Positions 1-8,562 are shown, numbered from the stretch's first letter. The stretch is DNA of 64,000 nt from Goodfellowiella coeruleoviolacea (GCF_024171785.1 NZ_JAMTCK010000012.1:186001-250000); one strand, 5' to 3'. Notes: generated from the sequence alone by a model not told the origin. Numbers and translations are program-made.

Positions 1-533
1 CGCAGGTGGTGGCGCACCTGCTCGCCGTCGCGCCGCTGCCGCTCGGTGACGGCCTGGGTGGCCAGTTCACCGAGGCGCAGCCGCTGCTCGTAGCTGCCGC
101 CGCCGGCCGAACGGGTGGCCTCGTTGAGTTCGCGCAGTTCCGCGTTCTCGGCGAGCAGTTCCAGCAGCACCGCGTCCTCGTGGTGGGCCACCTTGAGGTT
201 GACCTCCACCCGCCCGGTCAACTCGCCGAGCAGCTCGCCGAATTGGTCGGCCCGGTCCCGCAGCGCGGTGCGCACCTCGTTGTCGTCCCTGGCGACGGTG
301 CCGAACCGGAGTGGCAGCACGGCGCCGTCATCGGTCAGCGACTCCAGCACGCCCTCGTGGGCCAGCAGGTCACGGCGCTTGGCGCGCAGGTCCACCGGTG
401 CGTCGCTGACCACCGCGGCCAGCCCGTCCTGGCGGATGACGCGCAGCTCACCCGGGGTGGCGCCGACACCGGTGCGGCCGGTCAGCCGCAGCGGGTGGTC
501 GGAACCGACGATGGCGTAGACGTAGGTGCTCAT
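1..533 (-). CDS. gvpF: Gas vesicle protein GvpF/GvpL family (partial, runs off left edge)
   Basis: The reading frame starts with ATG at 533 and stays open to base 1, so only about 177 N-terminal residues are seen. It opens MSTYVYAIVG, the usual start of GvpF/GvpL proteins, followed by the family's GLAAVVSD-type strand and the segment VLPLRFGTVARDD, which resembles the conserved 'LPLRFGTV' motif. GvpF/L proteins are minor gas vesicle components or assembly factors that help nucleate the GvpA shell in the cytoplasm. The start overlaps the gvpA stop in an ATGA arrangement, implying translational coupling. The order gvpO-gvpA-gvpF matches the actinobacterial cluster gvpOAFGYZJLSK, so gvpF is preferred over gvpL. 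The rest of the cluster should lie left of this window. Confidence 0.88.
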   Translation of the reverse strand, partial: MSTYVYAIVGSDHPLRLTGRTGVGATPGELRVIRQDGLAAVVSDAPVDLRAKRRDLLAHEGVLESLTDDGAVLPLRFGTVARDDNEVRTALRDRADQFGELLGELTGRVEVNLKVAHHEDAVLLELLAENAELRELNEATRSAGGGSYEQRLRLGELATQAVTERQRRDGEQVRHHL

Positions 534-961
534 TCCGCCTCCTGCTTGCGACGTGTCCTGGACCGCGGCCGGCTCTCGGCCTCCTGCTCGTCGTTGTCCC
601 GGCCGATCCCGAAGGCCTCGGCGAAGCTCTCGGCGGCGCCGCTGAGCACGCCCTTGGACTTGCCCCGCGCGCCGCTCTCGGTGACGTCACCGACCAGGTC
701 GGGCAGGCCGGCGGGCGAGTTGCGTCTGCTGGTCAGGTCCAGGCGGTTGCAGGCTTCGGCGAAGCGCAGGTAGGTGTCCACGCTGGCGACCACCACGCGC
801 GCGTCAATGGTGACCAGCTCGATGCCGACCAGCGACACCCGGACGAAGACGTCGATCACCAGTCCCCGGTCCAGGATGAGTTCGAGGATGTCGTAGAGGT
901 TTCCCGTGCCCGATCCGGAGCTGGCAGCGGCCCGGTTCGGGGTGTTGGTCGCGACCGTCAA
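530..961 (-). CDS. gvpA: Gas vesicle structural protein GvpA (GvpA/GvpJ family)
   Basis: The product is 143 residues. Residues ~20-80 carry the GvpA/J core, including the segments LYDILELILDRGLVID, VRVSLVGIELVTIDARVVVAS and VDTYLRFAEACNRLDL. The core forms the ribbed protein wall of gas vesicles, which give cells buoyancy. The C-terminal ~60 residues are a charged, low-complexity tail (basic and acidic clusters), as in actinobacterial GvpA homologues and unlike the ~70-residue cyanobacterial GvpA. The start is an unusual TTG at 961 preceded by a GGAAGGGA stretch. A GvpJ or GvpM-like minor protein is an alternative reading; position directly after gvpO favours GvpA. Confidence 0.87.
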   Translation of the reverse strand: MTVATNTPNRAAASSGSGTGNLYDILELILDRGLVIDVFVRVSLVGIELVTIDARVVVASVDTYLRFAEACNRLDLTSRRNSPAGLPDLVGDVTESGARGKSKGVLSGAAESFAEAFGIGRDNDEQEAESRPRSRTRRKQEAE

Positions 962-1046
962 AGCTGATCATCCCTTCCGTGGCGGTCGGGTTCGGCCACG
1001 TGGTGGCCCTGTCGGTCGACGGTGTGCCGCCCGGTCGGCGGCGGCC

Positions 1047-1346
1047 TCAGCCGCGGTCGGCCTGCCCCCGCGGGTAGCGGCGGACGCGCTGGTAGCCCAC
1101 GAGGTCGCCGTCCTCGTCCAGTTCGACCTGGTAGGTGGCGAGCAGGCTCATGGTGTCGGGGATGCGCTCCAGTTCGACCACCTCGAACTGGATCAGCCAG
1201 CCGTCCTCGGTCCGCCGCAGGCCGGACACGGATTCGGGGTGGTAGCCGGTGATCTCACCGAACTGCTCGCGGGCGATCCGCACGCAGCGCGCGACCTTGG
1301 TGCGGCCACCAGACCTGCTGTTGTCCTGCTCTCCGGTGTCGCCCAT
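1047..1346 (-). CDS. gvpO: Gas vesicle protein GvpO
   Basis: A 99-residue protein of the GvpO family, cytoplasmic and required for or regulating gas vesicle formation in haloarchaea and actinomycetes. The family pattern is visible: an N-terminal ARCVRIAREQFGEITGY helix, then SVSGLRRTEDGWLIQFEVVE, then a strand pair with LATYQVELDEDGDLVGYQR and a basic YPRG end. The start chosen is the ATG at 1346, preceded by GAGGGGAGCGAGGG on the coding strand; a GTG at 1385 would add 13 residues. It is the first gene of the minus-strand gvp operon, 85 bp before gvpA. Confidence 0.88.
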   Translation of the reverse strand: MGDTGEQDNSRSGGRTKVARCVRIAREQFGEITGYHPESVSGLRRTEDGWLIQFEVVELERIPDTMSLLATYQVELDEDGDLVGYQRVRRYPRGQADRG

Positions 1347-1505
1347 GGCCGCCGCCCTCGCTCCCCTCACGTCCGTCAGACCCACCGCGGGTGGCGATCA
1401 CACCGCGGTGATCTCTCGCACCGTCATGGCAAGCAAGTACCCGGGGCCTTCACCGGACAAACACCCGATCTCGCCGCGGCCGCGCGTGATCGATCGCGGA
1501 ACACG

Positions 1506-1544
1506 AAAAAGTCCCTGTGCCGCAAGGGAAAGCAGCACAGGGAC
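1506..1544 (-). terminator. Intrinsic terminator of the GH89 gene
   Basis: A perfect 10-bp inverted repeat (GTCCCTGTGC at 1511-1520, GCACAGGGAC at 1535-1544) is followed on the minus strand by five T (aaaaa at 1506-1510). It lies 20 bp beyond the stop of the GH89 gene and separates it from the gvp operon promoter region, which occupies the ~160 bp up to gvpO. Confidence 0.85.
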
Positions 1545-1564
1545 GGGGATCGGGAGGTGACCCG

Positions 1565-4500
1565 CTACTGGCGCAGGCTCACCTGGAACCCGGTGAACTC
1601 GGCGATGCCGGTGGCGCCGCTGCCGCCGTTGACCGCGGACATGAACACGCCCACGTCCTGCTGGGTGTCCGCGTCGATCTCCACCGTGCCGACCTCGGTC
1701 CAGGTATCCGGGGTGCCGCACCACGCGGTGAACCGCTTGCCCGTGCGGGTCAGCTTGAGCCGGACCGGCGCGGAGAAGCCGCCCACGCTGGTGTTGGCCT
1801 CCAGGTTGCCGTCGCCGTTGTTGTCCCAGGACAGCACGCAGCCGTTGGCCGGGGTGATCGCCAGGTTCAGGTAGCCGCCGGAACCGTTGGCGGCCAACGA
1901 GTTGCGCACCACCAGGCCGGCGCGCGCCCACGCCCCGGTCTGGTCCTGGCTGAGCACGGCGGTGGTGGCCGTCGCGCCGTCCACCATCCCGCGGGCCAGG
2001 TAGGCGGCGCCGAACTCGTTGGTGCCCTCCCACATGTCCCGGCCGCCCCCGGCGATGGCGATCCGCTCGCCGGTCTGGCCGAAGCTGGCGCTGTTGAACG
2101 ACACCGTGTGCAGCGGGCTGCTCACCCCGTTGGCGGCCAGCACCGCGGTCCGGCCGCTGGCGTGGCCCTCCTGGTCGTCGAAGCCGAAGGTGGCCTCGGC
2201 GGACAGGCGCAGCACCGGGGAGCCGTTGGGCAGCACCGGCAGGGTCACCCGCCACTTCGCCGTGAACGAGCCACCCACCGCCACCGCGGGCGTGGTGTTC
2301 GGGGTGGTCGGCACGGCGAACGGCAGGGACAGCTTCAGCGACACGTTGGTGGCCGGCACGAACGCGTTGAGGTTGCGCAGGGTCACGCTGATCTCCACCG
2401 GCTCGCCGGGCTTGGCGGCCAGCGGCTGCGGCGTCACCGAGATCACCGCCTGGTGCGGGTCGGCGCGCAGTTCGGCGAGCACCTGGGCGGCCACCTCACC
2501 GGGGTCGCCGGTGGGCGTGGTGGGCAGGCCGGTGGCGGTGCGGGCCCAGGCCTCGTCCATCTCGTACCAGTCGATCGGGCTGGGCTGGCGCACGTCGGCC
2601 ATGGCCGAGGCCAGCTCGGCGAAGTAGCGTTCCCACCTCGGCTTGTACAGGCCGCTGATCAGGCCGGACCACTCGCGGTTGGCGTAGTCGTGCAGCCCGA
2701 TGTCGGACGAGCGCCGGGTGCCCCACACGGTCAGCAGGCTGCGCGCGTCGTACTCCATCTCGGCGCGCTCCTCCGGCGAGTCAGCCCAGTTGGCGGTCTG
2801 CGCCAGCCACGGCCCCAGCATGAACCGGGTGTCCGTGCCGGTGATCTCCTCCAGCCGGTCCATCCAGTGCAGCCAGGTGGTGGTCAGGTCGGTGAACAGC
2901 TCCTGGTCGCGGCCCAGGTAGGCGGACCTGATCTGGGGCAGCAGCGCCCGGCTGCGGTTGGCCAGCGCCTGCCTGGCCACGTCCACCACGTCGTAGTGGT
3001 AGGCGTCGGAGTCGCGCAGCCGCGCGGGCACGGCCACCAGGTGGCTGAGCGCGCGCTCCACCGCGGCCGGGTCGTAGCGCAGGTACTGCGGCGACCAGGA
3101 GGCCGCCGAGGTCACGTCCAGGCTGGGCCGCGCGCTGAACAGGCTGTCCTGCGGCTCGGACCAGCCGTCCAGCGGCGGGTCGTAGACGGACCTGCGCAGC
3201 TCGTCCCAGGCCGCGGCGGCGTGCGGGTCGGCCGCGCCGTAGCGGCTGCGCGTCCAGTTGGCGAACCAGGTGCTGAGGTTCTGCGGCGCGCGCTGCCAGG
3301 CCAGGTCGGTGAAGAAGTCGAAGGCGAGCGGGTTGTTGTCGCCGGCCTCGGGCATGATCGCGATGCCCCTGAGGTTGCTGCCCGGCTTGTTCTTCCACTC
3401 CCAGTAGCGCTTGTTCCAGATGGACAGGTTGGCGCCGAGCGCGGTGTGGCCGCCGAAGTTGGGGATGGTGCCGAACGTGTAGGGCGTGTTCGGCCAGTTC
3501 CGCTCGCGGTCCAGGTTGTCGTAGCGGTCGGACACGCCGTCCAGGATCAGGGTGCGGCTCTTGTTCAGCGGCGCGAGCAGTTCCTGGCGCGGGTTCTCCT
3601 GCCAGCCGAGGATCGCCCAGGTGGCGCCGGGGTGGGCGGTCTGCAGGGCCCGCTCCACGGTGCGCGCGGCCGTGCCGATCGGCACGTCACCGGGATTGCC
3701 GCCCTCGTGCAGCAGGTCCATCTTGTACATGGTGGTGTCGCCGAACAGCCGGCGCTGCGCCGAGTAGAAGGCGTTGGCCACGGCGGGGAAGTAGGCGTTG
3801 CGCGGGTCCAGCCAGTCCGGCCGGGGGAAGCCGCCCCAGTCGCCCTGCGGGATCACCCGGGCGCCGGAGTTCTTCAGGTCGAACGAGGGTGGCACCGTGC
3901 CGAAGTAGCCGGGCAGCACCGGGGTCATGCCCAGCTCGCGCAGTCGGTCCACGATGCGCCGGCCCAGTGCGGCCCGCTCCTCGATGTTCTGTTTGGACAG
4001 TGTGCCGCCGAAGCAGCACATGTTCTGCAGCAGCCACCACGGCTGGTGCGCGATGCCGGGAATCCAGTCGCGCAGCTCCGGGTCGGTGTAGCCGAACTGC
4101 CGGAAGGTCTCGTAGAGCACGGCTTCCGAGCCCGCGTAGACCAGCACCTCGTTGATGCCGTGCATGGCCAGCACGTCGATCTCGTGTTCCCAGCGGGACC
4201 AGTCCCAGTACGGCCCGGTGTAGCCGTCGTTGGTGTCGTTGAGCGCGAACCGGTGGGCCACAGTGGACTGTCGGACGATGTCGGTGCCTGGCACGGGCAG
4301 TCGGTCGGGCAGGTTGAGCTGTTCCCCGGCCCAGGACACGCTCGCGCCGACCACCTCGTTGAGGTAGGCGTTGACGCCGTTGAGCAGGGCCACCGGTGAC
4401 GTCCCGGTGACCACGACCCGGCCGCCCTGTCCGGTGACCGTGGCCCGGTCACCGCCACCGGGGACGGCGAGCAGCCTGATCTGGTTGGCGTGCGCGGGAA

Positions 4501-4690
4501 GCAGCCGGCGCAGGGTCGCGCGCACGGCCAGCACGGCGAACGCCTGGCCGGTGGTGTCCTCGGTGGCGACCGTGGCGTCGTCGGGATTTCCGCCGTCCGC
4601 GGCGCCCGAACCGGGTTGCGCCGCGGCCGGCTGCGCCAGGCAGAGCAGGAGCGTGGCCAGGGTGACAACAGCGAGCAGCGTGCGACGCAT
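1565..4690 (-). CDS. Secreted alpha-N-acetylglucosaminidase (GH89) with C-terminal accessory domains
   Basis: A 1041-residue secreted enzyme. The first ~25 residues (MRRTLLAVVTLATLLLCLAQPAAA) are a Sec signal peptide, so the ATG at 4690 with a GGAGGGAG ribosome site is preferred over 4717. Residues ~45-720 match the GH89/NAGLU family, with characteristic stretches such as YWDWSRWEHEIDVLAMHGIN, FGGTLS and GMTPVLPGYFGTVPPSF. Family members remove terminal alpha-linked GlcNAc from glycans such as mucin O-glycans. Residues ~740-850 form an Ig-like NEW3-type strand domain, and the last ~170 look like a LamG/DUF1349-like beta-sandwich that may bind carbohydrate. The gene is monocistronic with its own terminator. 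Substrate is inferred from the family only. Confidence 0.88.
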   Translation of the reverse strand: MRRTLLAVVTLATLLLCLAQPAAAQPGSGAADGGNPDDATVATEDTTGQAFAVLAVRATLRRLLPAHANQIRLLAVPGGGDRATVTGQGGRVVVTGTSPVALLNGVNAYLNEVVGASVSWAGEQLNLPDRLPVPGTDIVRQSTVAHRFALNDTNDGYTGPYWDWSRWEHEIDVLAMHGINEVLVYAGSEAVLYETFRQFGYTDPELRDWIPGIAHQPWWLLQNMCCFGGTLSKQNIEERAALGRRIVDRLRELGMTPVLPGYFGTVPPSFDLKNSGARVIPQGDWGGFPRPDWLDPRNAYFPAVANAFYSAQRRLFGDTTMYKMDLLHEGGNPGDVPIGTAARTVERALQTAHPGATWAILGWQENPRQELLAPLNKSRTLILDGVSDRYDNLDRERNWPNTPYTFGTIPNFGGHTALGANLSIWNKRYWEWKNKPGSNLRGIAIMPEAGDNNPLAFDFFTDLAWQRAPQNLSTWFANWTRSRYGAADPHAAAAWDELRRSVYDPPLDGWSEPQDSLFSARPSLDVTSAASWSPQYLRYDPAAVERALSHLVAVPARLRDSDAYHYDVVDVARQALANRSRALLPQIRSAYLGRDQELFTDLTTTWLHWMDRLEEITGTDTRFMLGPWLAQTANWADSPEERAEMEYDARSLLTVWGTRRSSDIGLHDYANREWSGLISGLYKPRWERYFAELASAMADVRQPSPIDWYEMDEAWARTATGLPTTPTGDPGEVAAQVLAELRADPHQAVISVTPQPLAAKPGEPVEISVTLRNLNAFVPATNVSLKLSLPFAVPTTPNTTPAVAVGGSFTAKWRVTLPVLPNGSPVLRLSAEATFGFDDQEGHASGRTAVLAANGVSSPLHTVSFNSASFGQTGERIAIAGGGRDMWEGTNEFGAAYLARGMVDGATATTAVLSQDQTGAWARAGLVVRNSLAANGSGGYLNLAITPANGCVLSWDNNGDGNLEANTSVGGFSAPVRLKLTRTGKRFTAWCGTPDTWTEVGTVEIDADTQQDVGVFMSAVNGGSGATGIAEFTGFQVSLRQ

Positions 4691-5239
4691 GGGATAGCTC
4701 CCTCCGCTGGCGATCATCCGGTCAACTCTCTGATGTGCCTGGTAGGCGGGTCAAGGAGAATGCACCGTCCAAACCGGTGAAACATCGGCGCAAGCGCGTG
4801 ATCACGATCAGTGTTGGTCTTTTTCGCCGAAACACCTCCGGTGCGTTCGGGTCAATCTCCGGCGGAATCCCCGGAATGCCCTGCCGGGGAATCACATCCG
4901 CGCGCACTCGCCGCGCCCCCGGGAGCCGCCCCGCCCCGGCGTCACCGCACTCACCAACCACACACCGTGACAGGTCCGATCCCTGAGTCTGTTGTCCGTG
5001 CGCGACCATGAACGCGGCCCGGCCGACTGCCTGTTGAGTGTCAAGAGATCGGATGTCTAGCGGTCCGGCCTGGAGAAGTGCGGTGTCAACGGTGGCAGAT
5101 CCGAACCGGCGGGAACCGACCGGGCGACAACGGCAGGCGACGACCCGGCCGGCGGCGGACATCCCCGGGGTCAGACCCGCACGCCAGCCGTGCGGGCTGT
5201 CCGGCTGAACCGCGCCGGCACCCGGCACGGGCGCACACG
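4691..5239. other. Intergenic region without a supported gene
   Basis: This ~550-bp stretch lies between the GH89 start and the SSI terminator. Open frames exist on both strands but show no family signature, no convincing ribosome site and a composition typical of non-coding GC-rich DNA. It holds the GH89 promoter region and a 10-bp palindrome CGTGATCACG at 4797-4806. I looked for a DasR-type (AGTGGTCTAGACCACT) operator expected near GlcNAc genes and did not find one. Confidence 0.5.
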
Positions 5240-5282
5240 CGAGCGGGCGGGCACGTCCGGGGTGACGTGGCCCGCCCGCTCG
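5240..5282 (-). terminator. Strong hairpin terminator after the SSI gene
   Basis: A perfect 13-bp inverted repeat (CGAGCGGGCGGGC at 5240-5252 with GCCCGCCCGCTCG at 5270-5282), extended inward by an ACGTC/GACGT pair, sits 22 bp past the SSI stop codon. There is no clear T tract, as is common for actinobacterial terminators. Confidence 0.75.
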
Positions 5283-5304
5283 GTGCGGTTCGGTTGTCGC
5301 TGGC

Positions 5305-5718
5305 TCAGAACTCGAAGACCTTGCCGGTCTTCGCGCGCAGTGCGCACGCGTTCGGGTACTCCTTGCGGAAGGACACCGGCTTGCCGCGCCAGGTGCCCTG
5401 GGCCGAGGCCGTGACCGGCCGGTAGTCCATCGTGCAGACCATGCTGTCCTGGCCGCCGGACAACTTGTCGAAGTCGCCCTCGGCGCTGGTCAGGGCCTGG
5501 CACGCCTGGTCGGCGGCCGGGTGGTTGCCCGAAGCCGGATCGCACAACAACGAGACACTGCGGCTGCCGTCCATGCCGGTGGTCGTCAACACCAGGGAGG
5601 ACGGTTCTGGGGCCCGCTGGTCGTGCTCGCCGCTGGCCAGGGCCGGCGTGGCCAGCGGCGCGACCGCCACCACGGCGGCGGCGAGCACGGTGCCGACAAT
5701 GAAACGATGAGATGCCAT
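5305..5718 (-). CDS. Subtilisin inhibitor-like (SSI) secreted protease inhibitor
   Basis: A 137-residue secreted protein. Residues 1-29 form a signal peptide ending PALASG. The rest matches the Streptomyces subtilisin inhibitor family: a first disulphide pair around SLLCDPASGNHP and DQACQAL, the reactive loop in MVCTMDYRPV, then GTWRGKPVSFRKEYPNAC and a C-terminal VFEF. Aligned to SSI (CPMVYDPV), the P1 residue would be Met and P1' Asp rather than Val, which is unusual for this family. These proteins inhibit secreted serine proteases. An upstream in-frame GTG at 5961 would add 81 residues overlapping the neighbouring esterase and lacks a signal peptide, so the ATG at 5718 is used. Confidence 0.9.
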   Translation of the reverse strand: MASHRFIVGTVLAAAVVAVAPLATPALASGEHDQRAPEPSSLVLTTTGMDGSRSVSLLCDPASGNHPAADQACQALTSAEGDFDKLSGGQDSMVCTMDYRPVTASAQGTWRGKPVSFRKEYPNACALRAKTGKVFEF

Positions 5719-5807
5719 ACAACAACGGTGCCGCCTGACGGCGAACCTCGACGGGTGACCGGCCGGTAGCCACCACATCGAGTGACGGGTGTCGGGCGCT
5801 GTCCCTC

Positions 5808-6734
5808 CTATTCGGACAGTGCGGTCCGGTCCGGTGTGCCGCCGAGCGCGTCGGTCACCAGCTCGGCCACCACGTGCATGCCGGCCAGGTTCGGGTGCAC
5901 GGGCGCGGCCAGTGAGGTGGGCAGCAGCGCCTCCACCCACTTCACCCCGGGCAGCTGGCACACGTCGTGGCCGAGCGACGCCTGGTAGGGGTCGACGAAC
6001 AGCGCGCCGTTGGCCGCGGCCTGCTCGGCCAGCATGCGGTTGAGCGCCTGCTGCACCCCGTCCAGGTAGGGCACGTCACCCGCGGACACCGGCAGCACCG
6101 GCCAGCACCCGCCGGTGGGCGGCAGGATCCGCAGGTACCCGACCAGCACCACGGTGGCGTGCGGGGCGCGCTGGTGGATGGTGGCCAGCGCGGTGGACAC
6201 CTTGGCCGCGGTCTGGCCGATCCGGGCGCGCAACTGGTCGACGCCGTCCGCGGTGTACCGCTCGGTGCACGGCGCGCCGAACGGGTTGGTGAGGCTGGCC
6301 GTGCCGCAGGTGCTGATGATGTCGCCGAAGCCGATGTCGTTGCCGCCGATGGTCAGGGTGACCAGGTCGGTGCCGGCGGTGAGCGCGTCGAACTGGGGTG
6401 GGTTGCTGCCGAACAGCACGGACTGCGGCTCGGTCAGGTGGGGCGTCTGGGCGCCGCCGCAGCTCACGTCGGTGAACGAGGCGACGTCCAGGCGGTCGGC
6501 GACCAGCGACGGGTAGTTCTTGGTGGAGCGCAGGCAGCCGAGTGGATCGGTGCGCTGCACGGGGATCAGCGGGCCGGAGGCGAAGGAGTCGCCCAGGGCC
6601 ACGTAGTCCAGGGCGGTGGTGGTGGTCGTGGGGGCGGCGGCCGCGGTGCCGGGCGTGCCGGTGAGCACGGCGACCAGCGCGGCGGACAACAGGCTGAGCA
6701 GGGTGAGTGGGCGTCGAACCGATCGACCGGACAT
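5808..6734 (-). CDS. Secreted SGNH/GDSL hydrolase (lipase/esterase)
   Basis: A 308-residue exported hydrolase with a signal peptide (residues ~1-34, hydrophobic core LTLLSLLSAALVAVL and an AAAA cleavage region). The SGNH blocks are all visible: block I ALGDSFASG with the nucleophile Ser, block III TLTIGGNDIGF, and block V APVHPNLAGM supplying the catalytic Asp/His region. Six cysteines suggest disulphides, as in the Streptomyces coelicolor SCO-type extracellular lipases. The enzyme probably hydrolyses ester bonds of lipids or acylated polymers outside the cell. It lies 89 bp before the SSI gene on the same strand and may share its promoter. Confidence 0.88.
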   Translation of the reverse strand: MSGRSVRRPLTLLSLLSAALVAVLTGTPGTAAAAPTTTTTALDYVALGDSFASGPLIPVQRTDPLGCLRSTKNYPSLVADRLDVASFTDVSCGGAQTPHLTEPQSVLFGSNPPQFDALTAGTDLVTLTIGGNDIGFGDIISTCGTASLTNPFGAPCTERYTADGVDQLRARIGQTAAKVSTALATIHQRAPHATVVLVGYLRILPPTGGCWPVLPVSAGDVPYLDGVQQALNRMLAEQAAANGALFVDPYQASLGHDVCQLPGVKWVEALLPTSLAAPVHPNLAGMHVVAELVTDALGGTPDRTALSE

Positions 6735-6988
6735 GGCGCCTCGCTACTGGTGAGTAGGTACCGTCCCTGGATGGTTCTGGTGATCGCCATCACTGTCAAT
6801 GCTCGATCGGTCACGCAGCGGAAACATCACCGCAACGGCGGCACCGCCGGGGTTGTCCGCCACGCGGGGCATTTCGGCGTCCGCTGCTCAACTCGCTGAT
6901 TCCACCCTTGTGGGTGAACCGGTGAACCGGCGCCAATTCGATAACCTGACCAGCTCGGGGAGGAGAAAAGTATTCGGGGGGTTGCTCG

Positions 6989-7792
6989 TTGTCGGGGCGG
7001 TTACCGTCGTTTCAGCGGATAGCGGATTCATGTGAGAGCGCCGTTGATCTCCTGGGGCACGTCGAGCAGCTGATCTGCCTCGTCAGTGACCGGGTGGACG
7101 AGATCGTGGGGGTACTGGTCGTCGTCGGCGAGGGCACGACGTGGAACGATTTCGAGTTGGCCATCACCCGGTTCGGCCACCTCCAGACGCGTGTAGCGGA
7201 CCTGCTGGTCTGTTGCGACACCGTCAAACAACACGTGGCGACCTGGCTGGCCAAGTCGCTGGGAATGACGCTCACCGGCCAGCCGGTCTACCCACTGCCC
7301 GACGACATTCCGGCCCCGGAACCGTTCACCCTGCCCAAGTACCCACTCCGCGAATGGGTGGACACCCACCTGTTCACCGGACACCGCCGCCGGAACCGGT
7401 TGTCGGGGTTGCACTACCTACCGGGTGAGGTGCTGCCACCGGGCATGTCCCTGGAAGGACGATCGCCAAATGATCACAATGGCGTTTTCGCAGGGAGGAT
7501 GCGGCAGACGCTGCCAAACGGCGAGGAGGCCGCAAAGCCGCACTCGACATTCTTCCCATCCCACTGGAGCCGGGAGGAAGTGGCTCATGCCATCCGCTCC
7601 GCGTTCGCTGATCGACGCCGGCCAGAGCCTGACGCGCGGAATCAGGCTACCAATCAGAGCAAGTGGGAAGGCTACTATCGGGGAGTGCGCATCCAGGGCT
7701 TTGTTTTGCCTGGCAAAGACGCCATGAACGCCACTTTCGACGATGTGGGTACGGCCTGGCCAGTATATGAAGATCGGGAGGGGTTGAGGTGA
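6989..7792 (+). CDS. EndoU-family nuclease toxin with N-terminal helical domain
   Basis: A 267-residue protein with two parts. Residues ~1-95 are helical and hydrophobic-charged, reminiscent of WXG-like N-termini of actinobacterial polymorphic toxins; there is no signal peptide. Residues ~135-267 match the bacterial EndoU domain: LSGLHYLPGE with candidate catalytic His142, NDHNGVFAGRM with His163, HSTFFPSHWSREEVAHAI, and the C-terminal GYYRGVRIQGF then TAWPVYED. EndoU proteins are RNases that cleave tRNA or other RNA and serve as contact-dependent toxins. The start is uncertain (TTG at 6989). It overlaps the next gene in GTGA. GC content and codon use are lower than in the surroundings, suggesting transfer. 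Confidence 0.72.
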   Translation: MSGRLPSFQRIADSCESAVDLLGHVEQLICLVSDRVDEIVGVLVVVGEGTTWNDFELAITRFGHLQTRVADLLVCCDTVKQHVATWLAKSLGMTLTGQPVYPLPDDIPAPEPFTLPKYPLREWVDTHLFTGHRRRNRLSGLHYLPGEVLPPGMSLEGRSPNDHNGVFAGRMRQTLPNGEEAAKPHSTFFPSHWSREEVAHAIRSAFADRRRPEPDARNQATNQSKWEGYYRGVRIQGFVLPGKDAMNATFDDVGTAWPVYEDREGLR

Positions 7793-8166
7793 AGGTTGAG
7801 ATTGAGCGGCAGCAGGATGGCAGGCTGACCATTGAGATTGACACGAAAACGCATCCCGAGGCTCAGGTGCTCTACGACCTGATCGGCGACATCCGGCCGT
7901 GGCCGGAGTCTCTCCTGGAGGGAGTGGAACAGGCGCGGCATCCGGAGCAGCTCACCGCGGACAACGTGCCATTTTTTACTGGCAACGAGACTGAGGCCCA
8001 GGTGACCCCGGACGGTGTTCTTGTTGAGAACATGTGGACCGGGGGCAGGATGTTTCTCAGTCACGGAGATTTTGTTGACTTTGTTGATACCTACCTGCGG
8101 CTGCTGGAGTTGCGCAAGAGGGACAGGGACGCCAGGCACGACGCGAGCGGCATGACCGAGACGTGA
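7789..8166 (+). CDS. Putative EndoU immunity protein, copy 1
   Basis: A 125-residue acidic protein I cannot place in a named family. It starts with GTG inside the toxin's stop (GTGA), so the two are translationally coupled, as expected of a toxin and its immunity protein. Recognisable segments are an N-terminal strand region (VEIERQQDGRLTIEIDTKTH), a helix with AQVLYDLIGD, and a C-terminal helix VDTYLRLLELRKRD. It is a close paralogue of the next gene and exactly the same length (378 bp). The immunity role is inferred from position, size, acidity and duplication, not from a known motif. Confidence 0.6.
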   Translation: MKVEIERQQDGRLTIEIDTKTHPEAQVLYDLIGDIRPWPESLLEGVEQARHPEQLTADNVPFFTGNETEAQVTPDGVLVENMWTGGRMFLSHGDFVDFVDTYLRLLELRKRDRDARHDASGMTET

Positions 8167-8184
8167 TCTCTGATGGGACCAGCG

Positions 8185-8562
8185 GTGCAGGTTTGGATTG
8201 AACGGCAGTCAGACGGCAGGCTGACCATTGAGATCGACACGAAAACCCATCCCGAGGCTCAGGTGCTCTACGACCTGATCAGGGACACCGAGCCGCAGCC
8301 CAAGTTTCTTGTCAAGGGCGCGGAACAGGCGCGGCACCCGGAGTTGGTCACCGCGGACAACGAGCCTTTTTACACCGGCGACGAGACCGAGGCTCAGGTG
8401 ACTCCAGACGGCGTTCTCGTTGAGAACATGTGGACTGAGGACAAGATGCTCGTGAGTCATGAGGATTTTGTCAACGTCGTTGAGACGTACCTGCGGTTGC
8501 TGGAGTTGCGGAAGCGGGAGCGGGCGGCCGAGCGGGCGGCGGCGGACGAGGCCGAGGGGTGA
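8185..8562 (+). CDS. Putative EndoU immunity protein, copy 2 (tandem paralogue)
   Basis: A 125-residue acidic paralogue of the preceding gene, sharing long identical stretches such as DGRLTIEIDTKTHPEAQVLY and PDGVLVENMW. The start GTG at 8185 is chosen because it aligns with the GTG of copy 1 and gives the same length; an in-frame ATG at 8173 would add four residues without a better ribosome site. The gap to copy 1 is 18 bp, so it is probably in the same operon. Divergence is concentrated around residues 36-45 (host of PWPESLLEG versus PQPKFLVKG) and the C-terminus, which could reflect a shifted toxin specificity. Confidence 0.6.
   Translation: MQVWIERQSDGRLTIEIDTKTHPEAQVLYDLIRDTEPQPKFLVKGAEQARHPELVTADNEPFYTGDETEAQVTPDGVLVENMWTEDKMLVSHEDFVNVVETYLRLLELRKRERAAERAAADEAEG

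Noticed and set aside
906-4399. Very long plus-strand open frames across the gvp and GH89 genes
   Set aside because: They are antisense shadows in GC-rich DNA: Gly/Arg/His/Val-rich translations without family motifs, opposite strongly supported genes.
4722-5228. 168-residue minus-strand frame in the GH89/SSI gap
   Set aside because: No start signal, no family motif, Arg/Gly/Pro-rich composition without clear codon bias.
6799-7035. 78-residue plus-strand frame before the EndoU gene
   Set aside because: No recognisable domain, low coding signal and overlap with the EndoU start region; it may be part of the promoter.
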